Below, piece after piece: positions 19,955 to 29,036 of a stretch of 64,000 nt of DNA; position 1 is the first letter of the stretch; every line of letters begins with the position of its first letter. The stretch is taken from contig NZ_JPOE01000002.1 in assembly GCF_000733775.1 (NCBI RefSeq), forward strand, positions 2,108,001-2,172,000, in the 5' to 3' direction. The notes under the pieces were generated by a model. It did not search any database and had not been told where the DNA came from. It worked only from the letters and a program-made list of their open reading frames with translations. The position numbers were made by a program, and so were the translations under genes. Source of the DNA: Thiomonas sp. FB-Cd (GTDB lineage: Bacteria; Pseudomonadota; Gammaproteobacteria; Burkholderiales; Burkholderiaceae_C).

Positions 19955-21031
19955 TCAGGCCGCTTGCGGCCGCACGCTGCGGTGGCCCCTCTGGTAATCC
20001 TGTTGTCTGGCCGTGACGGCCCAGATCGTCCGCGCCATCTTGGCCGCCTGGGCCACGATGACCACGTTGGCCGGGCGCCGCTGCCGGATCTGCTCCAACC
20101 ATGGCCCCGGTTCCTTGGCGTGCGTGAGCACGGATCGCGCGCCATGGATCAACAGCGTGCGCACGTAGGCGTCGCCGCGTTTGGAGATGCCCTGCAGGCG
20201 GATCTTGCCGCCCGTGCCTCGCTGTGCGGGCACCAGGCCCAGCCAGGCGCAGAACTGGCGCGCCGAGCCGAAAGCGCGGGCGTCGCCCATGGTGGCGATC
20301 GCCGCTGTGGCGGTGAGCACCCCGACGCCGGGGATCTCGGCAATGCGCCGCATGTCCGGATCCTGGCGGAGTTGCCATGCCAGACGCTTGTCGATGGCGG
20401 CGATGTCCTCGCCCAGCGCCTTGATCCTTTGCACCTGCTCGCGCAGACTGTCGGCCACCATCTGCGGCAGCGCCGTCGAGAGTGCCTCCAGCGCCGCCTC
20501 GACCTCGCCCAGCATGGCCCGGCTGCCCTTGGCGAAGACGGTGCCGAACTCGTACAGCAATCCGCGCAGCGCGTTGGTCTGCATGACGCGCATCTTCATC
20601 AGCAGCTCGCGCTGGCGATGCAGCGTCAGCGTGGCCTGCTGCGCCAGCGACTTGACTCCGACGAACTTGGTGCCCGGCTGCTGCACCGCCAGCCAGATCG
20701 CTCGCGCGTCCGTCGCATCGGTCTTGTTGCCCGACACGAACGGCCGCACCGCCCGGGCGTGCAGCAGCCTCACCTCATGGCCCAGCGCGCGCAGCTCGCG
20801 CGCCCAGTGGTGCGCCCCGCCGCAGGCCTCGATGCCGACCAGGCACCGCGCCCGGTTGGCGAAGTGCTCCAGCACCTTGGCCCGCTTGATCTGCACATTG
20901 GCAATCTCGCCCGTGAACATGTCGACCGTGTGCATCTGAAACACCAGCTTGGCGATGTCCAGCCCCACCACCTGCAGGCCGTCCATCGTGCCGATGATTT
21001 GCCCTGCGCTCATGCCTGTCTTACGATTCAT
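19955..21031 (-). CDS. IS110-family transposase (DEDD recombinase), copy A
   Basis: 358 aa from MNRKTGMSAGQ at 21031; the open frame upstream is element leader. The N-terminal RuvC-like DEDD domain shows VVGLDIAKLVF (Asp), VGIEACGG (Glu) and NKTDATDARAI (Asp, Asp). A coiled region follows, then the C-terminal Transposase_20 domain with IPGVGVLTATA and FCAWLGLVPAQ. Same length as copy B and similar throughout. It looks intact. Confidence 0.93.
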   Translation of the reverse strand: MNRKTGMSAGQIIGTMDGLQVVGLDIAKLVFQMHTVDMFTGEIANVQIKRAKVLEHFANRARCLVGIEACGGAHHWARELRALGHEVRLLHARAVRPFVSGNKTDATDARAIWLAVQQPGTKFVGVKSLAQQATLTLHRQRELLMKMRVMQTNALRGLLYEFGTVFAKGSRAMLGEVEAALEALSTALPQMVADSLREQVQRIKALGEDIAAIDKRLAWQLRQDPDMRRIAEIPGVGVLTATAAIATMGDARAFGSARQFCAWLGLVPAQRGTGGKIRLQGISKRGDAYVRTLLIHGARSVLTHAKEPGPWLEQIRQRRPANVVIVAQAAKMARTIWAVTARQQDYQRGHRSVRPQAA

Positions 21032-21219
21032 GTCGGGTCTCCGAGGGTGTTTGTGAAGACCGTGGTCTATCACGTCCTGGGCACATCGATGCCGTATCCA
21101 CTCGGGGACCCACCCCGCCACCCTGGCGGCCAGGTCGACTCCGAACGGCCTCGCGTTCATCTCCATACTCCTGTCTCAGTCCCCGCAGGGAGGGAGGCAT
21201 CCATCACATCTCCGAGAAA

Positions 21220-21239
21220 CCCCGCCGTTCAGGGCGGGG
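21220..21239. repeat. Hairpin of IS200/IS605 type next to IS110 copy A
   Basis: ccccgcc (21220-21226) and ggcgggg (21233-21239) form a 7-bp stem with a 6-nt loop, preceded by gagaaa and followed by aggaaagg. Hairpins like this mark the ends of IS200/IS605 (TnpB) elements. It lies 15 bp beyond the right repeat of IS110 copy A and about 70 bp before the TnpB gene. It may be the left end of that element or an older right end. Confidence 0.45.
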
Positions 21240-21273
21240 AGGAAAGGAGCGCCGATCGAAGATCGGTGCTGTG

Positions 21274-21303
21274 TTGACAATTTACACGGAAAACGCATAG
21301 CAT
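21274..21303 (+). promoter_or_regulatory. Candidate promoter of tnpB
   Basis: TTGACA at 21274-21279 and TAGCAT at 21298-21303, with an 18-bp spacer, 7 bp before the TnpB ATG. The -35 is perfect and the -10 is weak. This position would give an almost leaderless message. Confidence 0.4.
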
Positions 21304-21310
21304 GTGAGGC

Positions 21311-22450
21311 ATGCAGGTCAAGCGCGCCTATCGCTTTCGCTTCTACCCGACGCCCGAGCAAGTTGACGCACTGGCTCGAACCTTCGGGTGCGCACGCTTC
21401 GCTTACAACCACATGTTGCGACTGCGCAGCGACGCCTGGATGCTGCGCCAGGAGCGCGTGGGCTACCACGAAACCTCCGCCGCGCTGACCATGCTCAAGA
21501 AGACGCCCGAGCATGCGTGGCTGAACGAAGTCAGCAGCGTGCCCGTGCAGCAGGCGCTGCGGCACCTGAACACCGCGTTCTCGAACTTCTTCGCCAAGCG
21601 AGCCCGGTACCCGTCCTTCAAGCGCAAGGACGGGCCGCAGGCGGCCGAGTACACCACCAGCGCATTCCGGTGGGACGCGGGCCGGCGCGAGTTGCGTCTG
21701 GCGAAGATGGACACGCCGCTGGACATCCGCTGGTCGCGCACCTTACCCAAGGTGGCCAAGCTCACGACCGTGACCATCTCGCGCGACACTGCGGGGCGGT
21801 ACTTCGCCGCGCTGCTGTGCGACGACGTGGTCACGTCCAGGAAGGCCGCATCCGGCCAGGTCGGCATCGACCTGGGGCTCACCCACTTCGCGGTCCTCTC
21901 CAGTGGCGAGAAGGTCGCATCCCCCAAGGCCTTTCGCCGCTGCGAAGCGCGACTGGCCGTGCGCCAGCGCCGGCTGGCGCGAGCCAAGCTCGGCTCGAAG
22001 AACCGGGCGAAGTTGAAGTTGAAAGTTGCTGCGCTGCATGCGCACATCACGGACGCGCGCAGGGACTTCCTGCACAAGCTCTCGACCCGACTGATCAGCG
22101 AAAACCAAGTGATCGCCGTCGAGACGCTGTCCGTGTCGAACATGCAGCGCAACCGCAGCCTGGCGAAATCCATCAGCGACGCCAGCTGGGCGGAGTTCGT
22201 CAGGCAGCTCGAGTACAAAGCGCAGTGGTACGGGCGCACATTGATCGGCATCGATCGCTGGTATCCATCCAGCAAGCGATGCTCCGTGTGCGGCCACACC
22301 AAGACGACGATGCCGCTGTGCGTGCGCACCTGGGCTTGCCCAGAGTGTGGCACGACCCACGACCGCGACATCAACGCCGCGCGCAACGTCTTGGCCGCAG
22401 GACTTGCGGTGTCAGCCCATGGAGAGGCTGTAAGTCCCGTCTCGCTGTAA
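21311..22450 (+). CDS. tnpB: TnpB RNA-guided endonuclease (IS200/IS605 OrfB), copy 1
   Basis: 379 aa. The N-terminal helix-turn-helix OrfB domain starts with AYRFRFYPTPEQVDALA. The split RuvC-like nuclease shows Asp in GIDLGLTHFAV (about 195), Glu in IAVETLSVSNM and the last Asp in THDRDINAARN. The zinc finger is CSVCGHTK and CPECGTTH. All three catalytic acids and four cysteines are present, so the nuclease appears intact. TnpB uses an omega RNA from the element right end to cut DNA next to a short TAM, keeping the element in place. No TnpA was seen, so the element could move only with a TnpA supplied in trans. Confidence 0.93.
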   Translation: MQVKRAYRFRFYPTPEQVDALARTFGCARFAYNHMLRLRSDAWMLRQERVGYHETSAALTMLKKTPEHAWLNEVSSVPVQQALRHLNTAFSNFFAKRARYPSFKRKDGPQAAEYTTSAFRWDAGRRELRLAKMDTPLDIRWSRTLPKVAKLTTVTISRDTAGRYFAALLCDDVVTSRKAASGQVGIDLGLTHFAVLSSGEKVASPKAFRRCEARLAVRQRRLARAKLGSKNRAKLKLKVAALHAHITDARRDFLHKLSTRLISENQVIAVETLSVSNMQRNRSLAKSISDASWAEFVRQLEYKAQWYGRTLIGIDRWYPSSKRCSVCGHTKTTMPLCVRTWACPECGTTHDRDINAARNVLAAGLAVSAHGEAVSPVSL

Positions 22451-22513
22451 AGCGGCATGGGCTGGACTCTGCGAAGTGGGAATCTCCTCCCTTTAGGGAG
22501 GGGAGCAGTCAAG
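22451..22513 (+). ncRNA. Right end and 3' part of the omega RNA of TnpB copy 1
   Basis: Directly after tnpB. A strong hairpin (cctccc-ttta-gggagg, 22486-22501) followed by ggagcagtcaa is the usual right end of TnpB elements and the scaffold end of the omega RNA. The guide would be the bases just beyond about 22513 (gactttgctgc...). The RNA probably starts inside the tnpB 3' end. Confidence 0.5.
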
Positions 22514-23214
22514 ACTTTGCTGCTTCATGCATCGTGGCCCGCCGCGCCCCATGTGGCAGGCATCACGGAACTGGATGGCGCGCCTGCGTGGAGTCCCGAT
22601 AGGCTCCCGTTGACGGCGGTTCGCGCGGGAACGGGGAGCGCCAGGGGATGCGCGGGACGGCCTGAGCCGCACCGCTCACTGGTTTTGACGCCCCGCGGGT
22701 GCGACAGCCCGCGCCAACGACACGTTCGCCACGATGAGCGTGCAATGCCCGCGAGTGGTTCTCACCCTCGGCGATCTGCGGGCATCCCGCCTTTCGTATT
22801 CTCGCGTGGCTCACGCCAACATTCGGGTCGCCCGATGCCTGCAGCATTGCAAGGAGCACACGCATGCTTGGCGGCTTGCGCTTGGTGCGCCTGCACAGCA
22901 TCGCTGGATGCTGTCTATCGTGCCATCTCTGCCATCCTTGTTAGACTTTTGCTTTAAATCGCTTCGCAGCATGTGCGGCAATCCAATCGGCTGCAAAGCC
23001 TGCACGATGCAGGCGCTCGTGACGGCACTTTGCCGCGGCTGATCGCTGTTGCTAAAGCGTCTTGGGGCAACAGCCGGTTCGTCCGCCTGCCGGATGCTGC
23101 GCGGATCCAGAAATCCATCGGAGCGGCTGCACCACGCACAACGCACCACGCAACGCCGTCGCAGGAACCCCACAATACATGCGGGGAAGATGCCAATCTC
23201 TGCCCGCACTCGCC
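22514..23214. other. 700-bp region without a recognisable gene
   Basis: Between the TnpB element and crcB. I see no convincing coding frame on either strand. There is an inverted repeat atgcccgc...gcgggcat at about 22745-22788 and an AT-richer patch near 22930-22960. I looked for a fluoride riboswitch before crcB and did not recognise one. Confidence 0.4.
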
Positions 23215-23598
23215 ATGACCCTACTCTACGTTGCCGTGTTCGCGATTTTCGGGGCTTTTGCCCGATATGGGCAGTCCATCGCCGTCCAAGCCCTGCTCGG
23301 GCGGTCGTTTCCCTTCGCCACCTTGTCGATCAACGTGATCGGTTCGTTTCTCATGGGGTTTTTGTTTTTCGCGACCCTGGAGCGTATAAACATCAGCCCC
23401 GAACTGCGCACCGGCTTACTGTCCGGGGGATTGGGGGCCTATACGACCTTTTCCACCTTCTCGCTTGAGTGCCTCAACCTGATCGAAGGCGGTGAACTCC
23501 TCAAGGCCGGACTGTATGTCGCAGGCTCAGTGATCCTCTCCATCGCGGCGGCGATTTTGGGCGCCTACCTGGCTCGTAACCTCGGAGTCTCGACATGA
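23215..23598 (+). CDS. crcB: Fluoride channel CrcB/FluC
   Basis: 127 aa with four hydrophobic segments. The start MTLLYVAVFAIFGAFARY at 23215 gives the family N-terminus GAxxRY. Key motifs are NVIGSFLMGFLF and the pore/sodium segment GGLGAYTTFSTFS with its Phe-box phenylalanine. CrcB forms a dual-topology dimer that exports fluoride from the cytoplasm. It overlaps the DUF190 gene by 4 bp (ATGA), so the two form an operon. Confidence 0.95.
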   Translation: MTLLYVAVFAIFGAFARYGQSIAVQALLGRSFPFATLSINVIGSFLMGFLFFATLERINISPELRTGLLSGGLGAYTTFSTFSLECLNLIEGGELLKAGLYVAGSVILSIAAAILGAYLARNLGVST

Positions 23599-23912
23599 AA
23601 ACCATCACCATGGTGCGCATCTACATCCGCGAGGGCGACAAGGTCGAAAAACAGGATCTGATGCGCGCGCTATTCAAGCATTTGCATGAGCAGCACAAAG
23701 TGCGCGGGTTGACCGTGTTTCGCGGCGTAGCCGGATTTGGCAGCAAGGGCGAAGTGCACGCGGACGACCTGCTGCGGCTGACGGTCCATCTGCCGCTTGT
23801 CCTGGAGTTCTTTGACGCGCCGGAAGTCATCAATGCGGTGCTGCCCCAGGTGCAATTGATGGTGCCGGCTGAGCACATCGTGTGCTGGCAAGCGCAGTGC
23901 GGGTTTGACTGA
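23595..23912 (+). CDS. DUF190 family protein
   Basis: 105 aa small soluble protein: MVRIYIREGDKV, LHEQHKVRGLTVFRGVAGFG, then a C-terminal hydrophobic strand-helix (VQLMVPAEHIVCW). DUF190 proteins have a PII-like ferredoxin fold and are often encoded next to crcB; their exact role is unknown, possibly sensing or modulating the channel. Translation is coupled to crcB by an ATGA overlap. Confidence 0.85.
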   Translation: MKTITMVRIYIREGDKVEKQDLMRALFKHLHEQHKVRGLTVFRGVAGFGSKGEVHADDLLRLTVHLPLVLEFFDAPEVINAVLPQVQLMVPAEHIVCWQAQCGFD

Positions 23913-23928
23913 CCAGGCCGTCGGCGCA

Positions 23929-24303
23929 TCAGTATTTTTGGCGTGCTGGAATGACCCCGCGCACGCCGCCCAGCGGATCGTCCATGTCACCGCGGTAGCG
24001 GGGAATGAGATGCATGTGAACGTGGAAAATGCTTTGCCCAGCCGCTTCCCCGCAGTTCACCCCGAAGTTGAAGCCGTCGGGCCGGCGCTCGCGTCGCAGA
24101 AGAGTGCGTGAAAGCTCCAGCAACGCGAGCATGGCGCTCTGTTCCTGGGGCGTTGTGTCGAACCAGTCGGCCACGTGGCGACGCGGGATGATGAGCATGT
24201 GGCCTGGCGCCACTGGCGCGCGGTCGTAGATCGCAAAGGCAAGGTCATTGCGAAGGACCGCCTCGCTGGCCATGCAAAATGGACAATTTGCCGTGGTGGA
24301 CAT
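23929..24303 (-). CDS. HIT-family nucleotide-binding hydrolase
   Basis: 124 aa. The histidine triad is HVHMHLIPRY near the C-terminus. N-terminal CPFC (residues 8-11) may bind zinc as in related HIT proteins, and IIPRRHVADWFD is the conserved mid strand. Enzymes of this group cleave adenosine phosphoramidates or dinucleoside polyphosphates; the substrate here is unknown. Start at 24303 (MSTTANCPFC). Convergent with the DUF190 gene, 16 bp apart, and downstream of rnpB. Confidence 0.9.
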   Translation of the reverse strand: MSTTANCPFCMASEAVLRNDLAFAIYDRAPVAPGHMLIIPRRHVADWFDTTPQEQSAMLALLELSRTLLRRERRPDGFNFGVNCGEAAGQSIFHVHMHLIPRYRGDMDDPLGGVRGVIPARQKY

Positions 24304-24379
24304 CCTCGCCTCCTTGCCGGAACAAGCGGGCGCACCGGTGTCGTTCGCGCCCGCGCACCGCCCCAAAGCCAAGAAAAGT

Positions 24380-24728
24380 GCGAAGTGGGCCTGTAGGCCG
24401 GATTCTGTGCGTCGGTTGCCCGACGTGGCAGCCATTCCTCTGGGCCGCGCGTTACCGCATCGGCTCGGTGCCACCTACCCGCAGACTCGCGCGAGCCGCG
24501 CTTTCACGAGGCCCGGAGGCCCCGCATCGTCTGCCTATTTGGTGTTGCTCCGGGTGGAGGTTGCCGCGTTTCACGTCCGCGCAACTTGCGCTGCGCATAC
24601 TCGTCTCTGTGGTCCTGTTCGTCGCGTCACCGCGCACGGCCGTTAGCCGTCACCCTGCCCTCTGGAGTCCGGACCTTCCTCACTGCGTGAGTTGCTCCAC
24701 GCCAGCGCGGCTGCCCAGCCCACTTCGC
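24380..24728 (-). ncRNA. rnpB: RNase P RNA, bacterial class A
   Basis: Read on the minus strand, the ends pair exactly (gcgaagtgggc with gcccacttcgc, helix P1). The universal core segments gaggaaggtccggac near the 5' end and acagaatccggcctac near the 3' end are present, as is the ggtaggtggcaccg region. About 349 nt, normal for class A. RNase P RNA matures tRNA 5' ends with the RnpA protein. Its -10 box lies just upstream and the sequence beyond it is a TnpB element. Confidence 0.95.
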
Positions 24729-24735
24729 AGGGTCC

Positions 24736-24741
24736 ATTATG
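24736..24741 (-). promoter_or_regulatory. -10 box of rnpB, abutting a TnpB element end
   Basis: CATAAT on the minus strand sits 7 bp before the predicted rnpB start. The right end of a TnpB element (ggtgggagagttca) reaches to about 24747, leaving only about 6 bp between it and the -10. The -35 region is therefore element-derived, and no good -35 hexamer is seen at 17 bp. The TnpB frame's TAA stop even lies inside the -10. Confidence 0.55.
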
Positions 24742-25210
24742 CGCTATGAACTCTCCCACCGCTAAACCTAACCTCTTGCGCGGTTGTAGCGGCGGTTTCG
24801 CGGGTCAAGGACTTGGACTTTCCACGTTGCCGTGGCAGAGGTTTGGGTCTCGCCGTCACGCCCGTCCCAGGCGTGTGTTGCGTATTGAACGCTTCGATGA
24901 GAACCACCAACGCACTGTTTTGGTCGCGCTGCATAACGTGCCCGCAGTGCGGGCAGACATGCGTGCGGTCTGCGAGCGTCTTGGGCACGATCTCCCAACA
25001 GGCCGAGCAGCGCTGCGACGGTTTGAGTTGGCGCGTGTGGCTCAGGTGCAGGCGCGTACCAGCTTCTTCCGCTTTGTACGCGAGCATCTGATGCGCCATG
25101 CCGAACCGCGCCGAGAGGATCTCGCGGTTGAGTCCGGCCTTCTGCCGCACACGCCGCCCCGGCAGGCCCGTCGTCATGCGCGACGTCCTTTGCATGCCAA
25201 GCACTGCCAT
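24737..25210 (-). pseudogene. TnpB remnant (C-terminal third)
   Basis: 157 aa. From GRRVRQKAGLNREILS on it matches the second TnpB in this window (54454-55791) closely, keeping the zinc finger (CSACW, CPHCGH) and the last RuvC Asp (RDQNSALVV). The N-terminal domain and the first catalytic Asp are gone; the start (MAVLGMQRTSRMTTG) is a deletion scar where the full protein has AVLATEQLAPKTM. The right-end/omega-RNA tail (ggtttagcggtgggagagttca) is still intact, directly upstream of rnpB. Confidence 0.85.
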
Positions 25211-25264
25211 GCGTGCGCTCGCGCTCAGGCGCTGAGCGCGCGGGTGAAAACGCAGCGCACATGA

Positions 25265-26347
25265 TCAACCGGGAAGCGAGCCACTCCGCTCAAGCCGCCA
25301 GTCCAGCGTTCGTCCCGCATCCAGGGGCACGATATCGCCATCGACATAAGGCAGCCGCTCGGGCACGGTACTCCCCCCTCGAAGCAGGGTCACGCGTGAA
25401 TCGTTGCGCTTCAATCCATAGAAGTCCGCACCGTAAAAGCTCGCAAAACCTTCCAACCTGTGCAACGCGCCGCATTGCTCGAAGGCGTGCGCGTAAAGCT
25501 CCAGCGCGTGTGGAGCGGTGAGGCAGCCCGCGCAGCCGCAGGCGGCCTCCTTCAACACCCGCGCATGCGGAGCCGAGTCGGTGCCGAGAAAGAAGCGTGC
25601 ATCACCGCTGGTGGCTGCCTCAAGGAGCGCCTGCCGGTGCTGCTCGCGCTTGAGAATGGGCAGGCAGTAGTAGTGAGGTCGCATGCCGCCGGCAAACATG
25701 GCGTTGCGGTTGTAGAGCAAATGGTGAGCGGTGATCGTGGCCGCAAGCAGTGGGGTCCCACGTGCATCCAGTGCAGTCTGATCACGCACATAACGGACCG
25801 CCTGCGCAGTGGTCACGTGCTCCAGGACGATCTTGAGCGCCGGGAAATCCCGCCTGATGCGCACCAAGTGGCGCTCGATAAACACGGCTTCGCGGTCGAA
25901 CACGTCCACCTGCGAGTCTGTAACTTCGCCGTGGATCAGAAGCGGCATCCCCTCGGCCTGCATGACCTCGAAGACCGGATAGACCCGTTCCAGGTCAGTC
26001 ACCCCACTGTCTGAATTCGTTGTCGCGCCGGCCGGATAGAGCTTCACCGCATGCACCACGCCACTGGCCCGGGCTCGAACGATTTCCGCTGGCGGCGTGG
26101 AGTCCGTCAGGTATAAGGTCATGAGCGGCTCAAACACCGAGCCGTACGGCCGCGAGGAAAGAATGCGCATGCGGTAATCGAGCGCCTGGGCAGTGCTGAC
26201 TACTGCGGGCCTGAGATTGGGCATCACAATGGCACGTGCGAACTGTGCGGCGCTCCACGGCACCGTGTAGGCCAGCGCTGCGTCGTCACGCAGGTGCAGA
26301 TGCCAATCGTCGGGGCGGGTGATCGTGAGGGTTTGCGGCTGGGTCAT
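25265..26347 (-). CDS. pyrC: Dihydroorotase PyrC (class II)
   Basis: 360 aa zinc amidohydrolase that cyclises carbamoyl aspartate to dihydroorotate in pyrimidine synthesis. The metal-binding DDWHLHLRD is at residues 13-21. The carboxylated Lys is in [25 protein letters not shown] and LGTDSAPHA supply the other ligands. The start at 26347 ([15 protein letters not shown]) fits the family; the open frame upstream is not PyrC-like. Single-gene unit between the TnpB remnant and an ABC exporter. Confidence 0.96.
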   Translation of the reverse strand: MTQPQTLTITRPDDWHLHLRDDAALAYTVPWSAAQFARAIVMPNLRPAVVSTAQALDYRMRILSSRPYGSVFEPLMTLYLTDSTPPAEIVRARASGVVHAVKLYPAGATTNSDSGVTDLERVYPVFEVMQAEGMPLLIHGEVTDSQVDVFDREAVFIERHLVRIRRDFPALKIVLEHVTTAQAVRYVRDQTALDARGTPLLAATITAHHLLYNRNAMFAGGMRPHYYCLPILKREQHRQALLEAATSGDARFFLGTDSAPHARVLKEAACGCAGCLTAPHALELYAHAFEQCGALHRLEGFASFYGADFYGLKRNDSRVTLLRGGSTVPERLPYVDGDIVPLDAGRTLDWRLERSGSLPG

Positions 26348-26503
26348 GGATCGGTGCGGGAGGATCGGCAATGATGGTACGGCCACTGCAGGACGCGCCG
26401 GCGGTCCGCCCCGTGATCGGGCCGTGATCTTGTGGAGCGCAGGATGGAAACCCGGACGTTGGTGCTGCAGCAAAGTTCGCGCATCGCCCGCATTCGCGTC
26501 AAC

Positions 26504-28354
26504 TCAAGCCGCCTGCAGGATTCCAGGCGACTGCGGGACATTCGCCTGCTCCTGCTGCAAGGCCCACATTCGCGCATAGACGCCGCCGAGTTCCAGCAAC
26601 TGCGCATGGGTACCGCGCTCCTTGATGCGCCCGTCGTCGAGAACCAAGATCTGGTGGGCGTCCACAACTGTTGACAGGCGGTGTGCGATGATCAAAGTCG
26701 TGCGATTGCGGGCCGCCAGGCGAATCTCACCCTGAATCGCCTTTTCATTGGCAGAGTCGAGCTGTGACGTGGCTTCATCGAAGATCAGCACGGGTGGATT
26801 CTTCAGCAACGCGCGCGCAATCGCCACCCGCTGCTTTTCACCACCCGACAGCTTCAGCCCGCGTTCGCCAACCTGGGTCTCGTAGCCCAGGGGCTGGCGC
26901 ACAATGAAATCGTGAATCTGTGCAGCGCGCGCCACCGCCTCCACGTCCGCTTGGCTGGCGCCCGGCCTCCCATACGCAATGTTGTAGCCAATGGTGTCAT
27001 TGAACAACACCGTGTCCTGAGGCACCAGACCCAGAGCCGCACGCAAGCTGGCCTGGCTGACCTTTGCGATGTCCTGCCCGTCGATGGTGATGCGCCCGGT
27101 ATCCACGTCATAAAAGCGGAACAGCAGGCGTGACAGTGTGGATTTACCGGCCCCCGACGGGCCGACAATGGCCAGGGTCTCACCCCCCGCCAACTCGAAA
27201 CTCAGGCCTCGGAGTACCTGCCGGCCCGGTGCGTAGCCGAAATGCACGTCCTCGAATCGCAGGGTGCCACGGGAGACAACAAGTGGTTTCGCGTCGGGCG
27301 CGTCGGCGATGTCGCGGTTCTGCTCCAGGATGATGAACATGCGCTCGATATCGGTGAGCGACTGGCGGATCTCACGGTAAATCACGCCAAGAAAGTTCAG
27401 TGGCGCGTAGAGCTGGATCATGAAGGCATTGACGAGCACCAGGTCGCCGAGATTCATCGTGCCGCTGACCACGCCTGCGGTGGCGCGCCACACGAGCAGC
27501 GTCACGGCCACGGCAATAATGAAACTCTGCCCCAAATTGAGCAGCGACAGCGAATTCTGCGACTTCACGGCGGCTGTCATCCAGCGATGCAGGTTCTCGT
27601 CGTAGCGCCGCGCCTCATGCGCTTCGTTGCCGAAGATCTTCACCGTCTCGTAGTTCAACAAGGCATCCACAGCGCGCTGGTTGGCGCGCGAGTCTTGTTC
27701 ATTCATCGTGCGGCGAAGATTCGTGCGCCATTCGGTGACCACCACCGTGAATCCGATGTACAACGCGAGCGCGACCAGTGCAATGCCGGCGAACCACCAG
27801 TCGTACTTCACCATCAGGATCCCGATCACCAGCGTCATCTCCACCAGCGTGGGCAGGATGCTGTATAAGGTGTAGGACACCAAGCTTGAAATCCCGCGCG
27901 TGCCGCGCTCGATGTCGCGCGACATGCCACCCGTCTGCCGCTCCAGGTGATAGCGCAACGGCAACGAGAAGAGGTGGTCGAACACCTCAAGTGCGATCTT
28001 GCGTACAGCGCCTTGCGTGACACGCGAGAAAACGATTTCGCGCAACTCGGTGAAGAGCGACACGCAAAGGCGCAGCGCCCCGTACGCCACGAGTAGCGCC
28101 ACCGGCACCACGAGCACGGCGCGCGCATCCCCAGGCTTGACGTCGAGGGCATTCACGATATCCTTCAGCACCACCGGAACACCGACGTTGGCGACCTTCG
28201 CAGCGACCAGCATGAGCAGCGCAATCAGGACGCGCGCACGGTATTGCCAGAGATAGGGAGCGAGATTGCGCAAGGCCGCCCGGCGCGAATGGCCCTGCGT
28301 GCTGGAAGTCGGGGGTGGGAGCTCGGTCGAACCGTGGTGTCGCATAGCGTGCAA
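26504..28354 (-). CDS. ATM1-type ABC exporter (fused membrane and ATPase domains)
   Basis: 616 aa half-transporter. Six membrane segments lie in residues ~30-320, with the ATM1-like ERQTGGMSRDIERGTRGISS. The ATPase domain follows: Walker A GPSGAGKSTLS, signature LSGGEKQRVAIA, Walker B VLIFDEATSQLD, H-loop IIAHRLSTV. Family members (yeast Atm1, Novosphingobium Atm1) export glutathione conjugates or metal-thiol complexes. The substrate here is inferred only from that. The start may be at 28354 or at the second ATG 9 bp later. Confidence 0.92.
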   Translation of the reverse strand: MHAMRHHGSTELPPPTSSTQGHSRRAALRNLAPYLWQYRARVLIALLMLVAAKVANVGVPVVLKDIVNALDVKPGDARAVLVVPVALLVAYGALRLCVSLFTELREIVFSRVTQGAVRKIALEVFDHLFSLPLRYHLERQTGGMSRDIERGTRGISSLVSYTLYSILPTLVEMTLVIGILMVKYDWWFAGIALVALALYIGFTVVVTEWRTNLRRTMNEQDSRANQRAVDALLNYETVKIFGNEAHEARRYDENLHRWMTAAVKSQNSLSLLNLGQSFIIAVAVTLLVWRATAGVVSGTMNLGDLVLVNAFMIQLYAPLNFLGVIYREIRQSLTDIERMFIILEQNRDIADAPDAKPLVVSRGTLRFEDVHFGYAPGRQVLRGLSFELAGGETLAIVGPSGAGKSTLSRLLFRFYDVDTGRITIDGQDIAKVSQASLRAALGLVPQDTVLFNDTIGYNIAYGRPGASQADVEAVARAAQIHDFIVRQPLGYETQVGERGLKLSGGEKQRVAIARALLKNPPVLIFDEATSQLDSANEKAIQGEIRLAARNRTTLIIAHRLSTVVDAHQILVLDDGRIKERGTHAQLLELGGVYARMWALQQEQANVPQSPGILQAA

Positions 28355-28502
28355 TGAGAATCAGCTGGCCCTGTCCCGCAGGCCACCGATCCCCGGCGGC
28401 GGAACAGCAAAGCAGCGCGGCACACGCATCGCGTGCCGCTCAACGGCAAAATCATGCATTATTCAGGGGAAACCCCAACCATTGCAGAAAGAGAGAAATT
28501 CC

Positions 28503-28898
28503 GTGAACCAACTTGATCGCCTTCCCCCGCACCGCGAACCCGTGCTGCGCATCCAACCCAAGCCTGCCGATGTGAATATGCACGGCGATATTTTTGGCGG
28601 CTGGATCATGGCCCAGGTCGACATGGCTGCGGGGATTGTTGCGGCGCGTCGGGCCAAGGGGCGAGTCGCGACTGTGGCGGTCAACCAATTCGTCTTCAAG
28701 CACCCGGTCTTCGTCGGTGATCTTCTGTCACTGTATGCCGATGTCATCCGGGTGGGACGCACCTCGATCACCATCGAGGTCGAGGTCTTTGCCGAGCGTG
28801 GCATACCCGACACCCAGGTGTTTCGCGTGACCGAGGCCACACTCACCTTCGTTGCGGTCGGCGAAGACCGTCGCCCGCGGCCCGTCCCCGAACCTTGA
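28503..28898 (+). CDS. yciA: Acyl-CoA thioesterase, YciA type
   Basis: 131 aa single hotdog domain. The start is the GTG at 28503, preceded by a gagag ribosome site; no ATG lies near. PADVNMHGDIFGGWIMAQVD carries the catalytic Asp and the hotdog helix as in E. coli YciA (132 aa). FKHPVFVGDLLSLYADV and RTSITIEVEV are the CoA-binding strands. It hydrolyses acyl-CoAs. Divergent from the ABC exporter; a bidirectional terminator follows. Confidence 0.92.
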   Translation: MNQLDRLPPHREPVLRIQPKPADVNMHGDIFGGWIMAQVDMAAGIVAARRAKGRVATVAVNQFVFKHPVFVGDLLSLYADVIRVGRTSITIEVEVFAERGIPDTQVFRVTEATLTFVAVGEDRRPRPVPEP

Positions 28899-28943
28899 CG
28901 CACACACGCTCCAAAGCGGAGCCCGCGCACACGTCTGTGCACA

Positions 28944-28974
28944 AGCAAAACGCCACCCATGGTGGCGTTTTGCT
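28944..28974. terminator. Bidirectional intrinsic terminator between yciA and rplY
   Basis: A 14-bp perfect stem (agcaaaacgccacc and its complement) with a 3-nt loop; each arm ends in an A- or T-rich stretch, so it can terminate in both directions. It lies between the convergent yciA and rplY genes. Confidence 0.85.
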
Positions 28975-29036
28975 GTACTACGGCCGACCGACGCCGCCTA
29001 AAAGCGCAGTGCAGACGCCGGCGTCGAGGCCCTTGA

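Larger units (their letters stand above)
19657..21204 (-). mobile_element. IS110-family element (IS1111-like), copy A
   Basis: About 1.55 kb between subterminal inverted repeats atggatgcctccc (19657-19669) and gggaggcatccat (21192-21204). Copy B at 52972-54504 shares these repeats and also gcttat just outside the left repeat and catct just outside the right one, so the true tips extend a few bases further. The transposase is on the minus strand. About 285 bp of non-coding DNA lies between its stop and the left repeat. That arrangement is typical of the IS1111 group. No target duplication is expected for this family. Confidence 0.85.

Noticed and set aside
22514..23214. Fluoride riboswitch before crcB
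   Set aside because: The conserved GGNGAUGG-type core and its pairing partner were not found in the upstream sequence.
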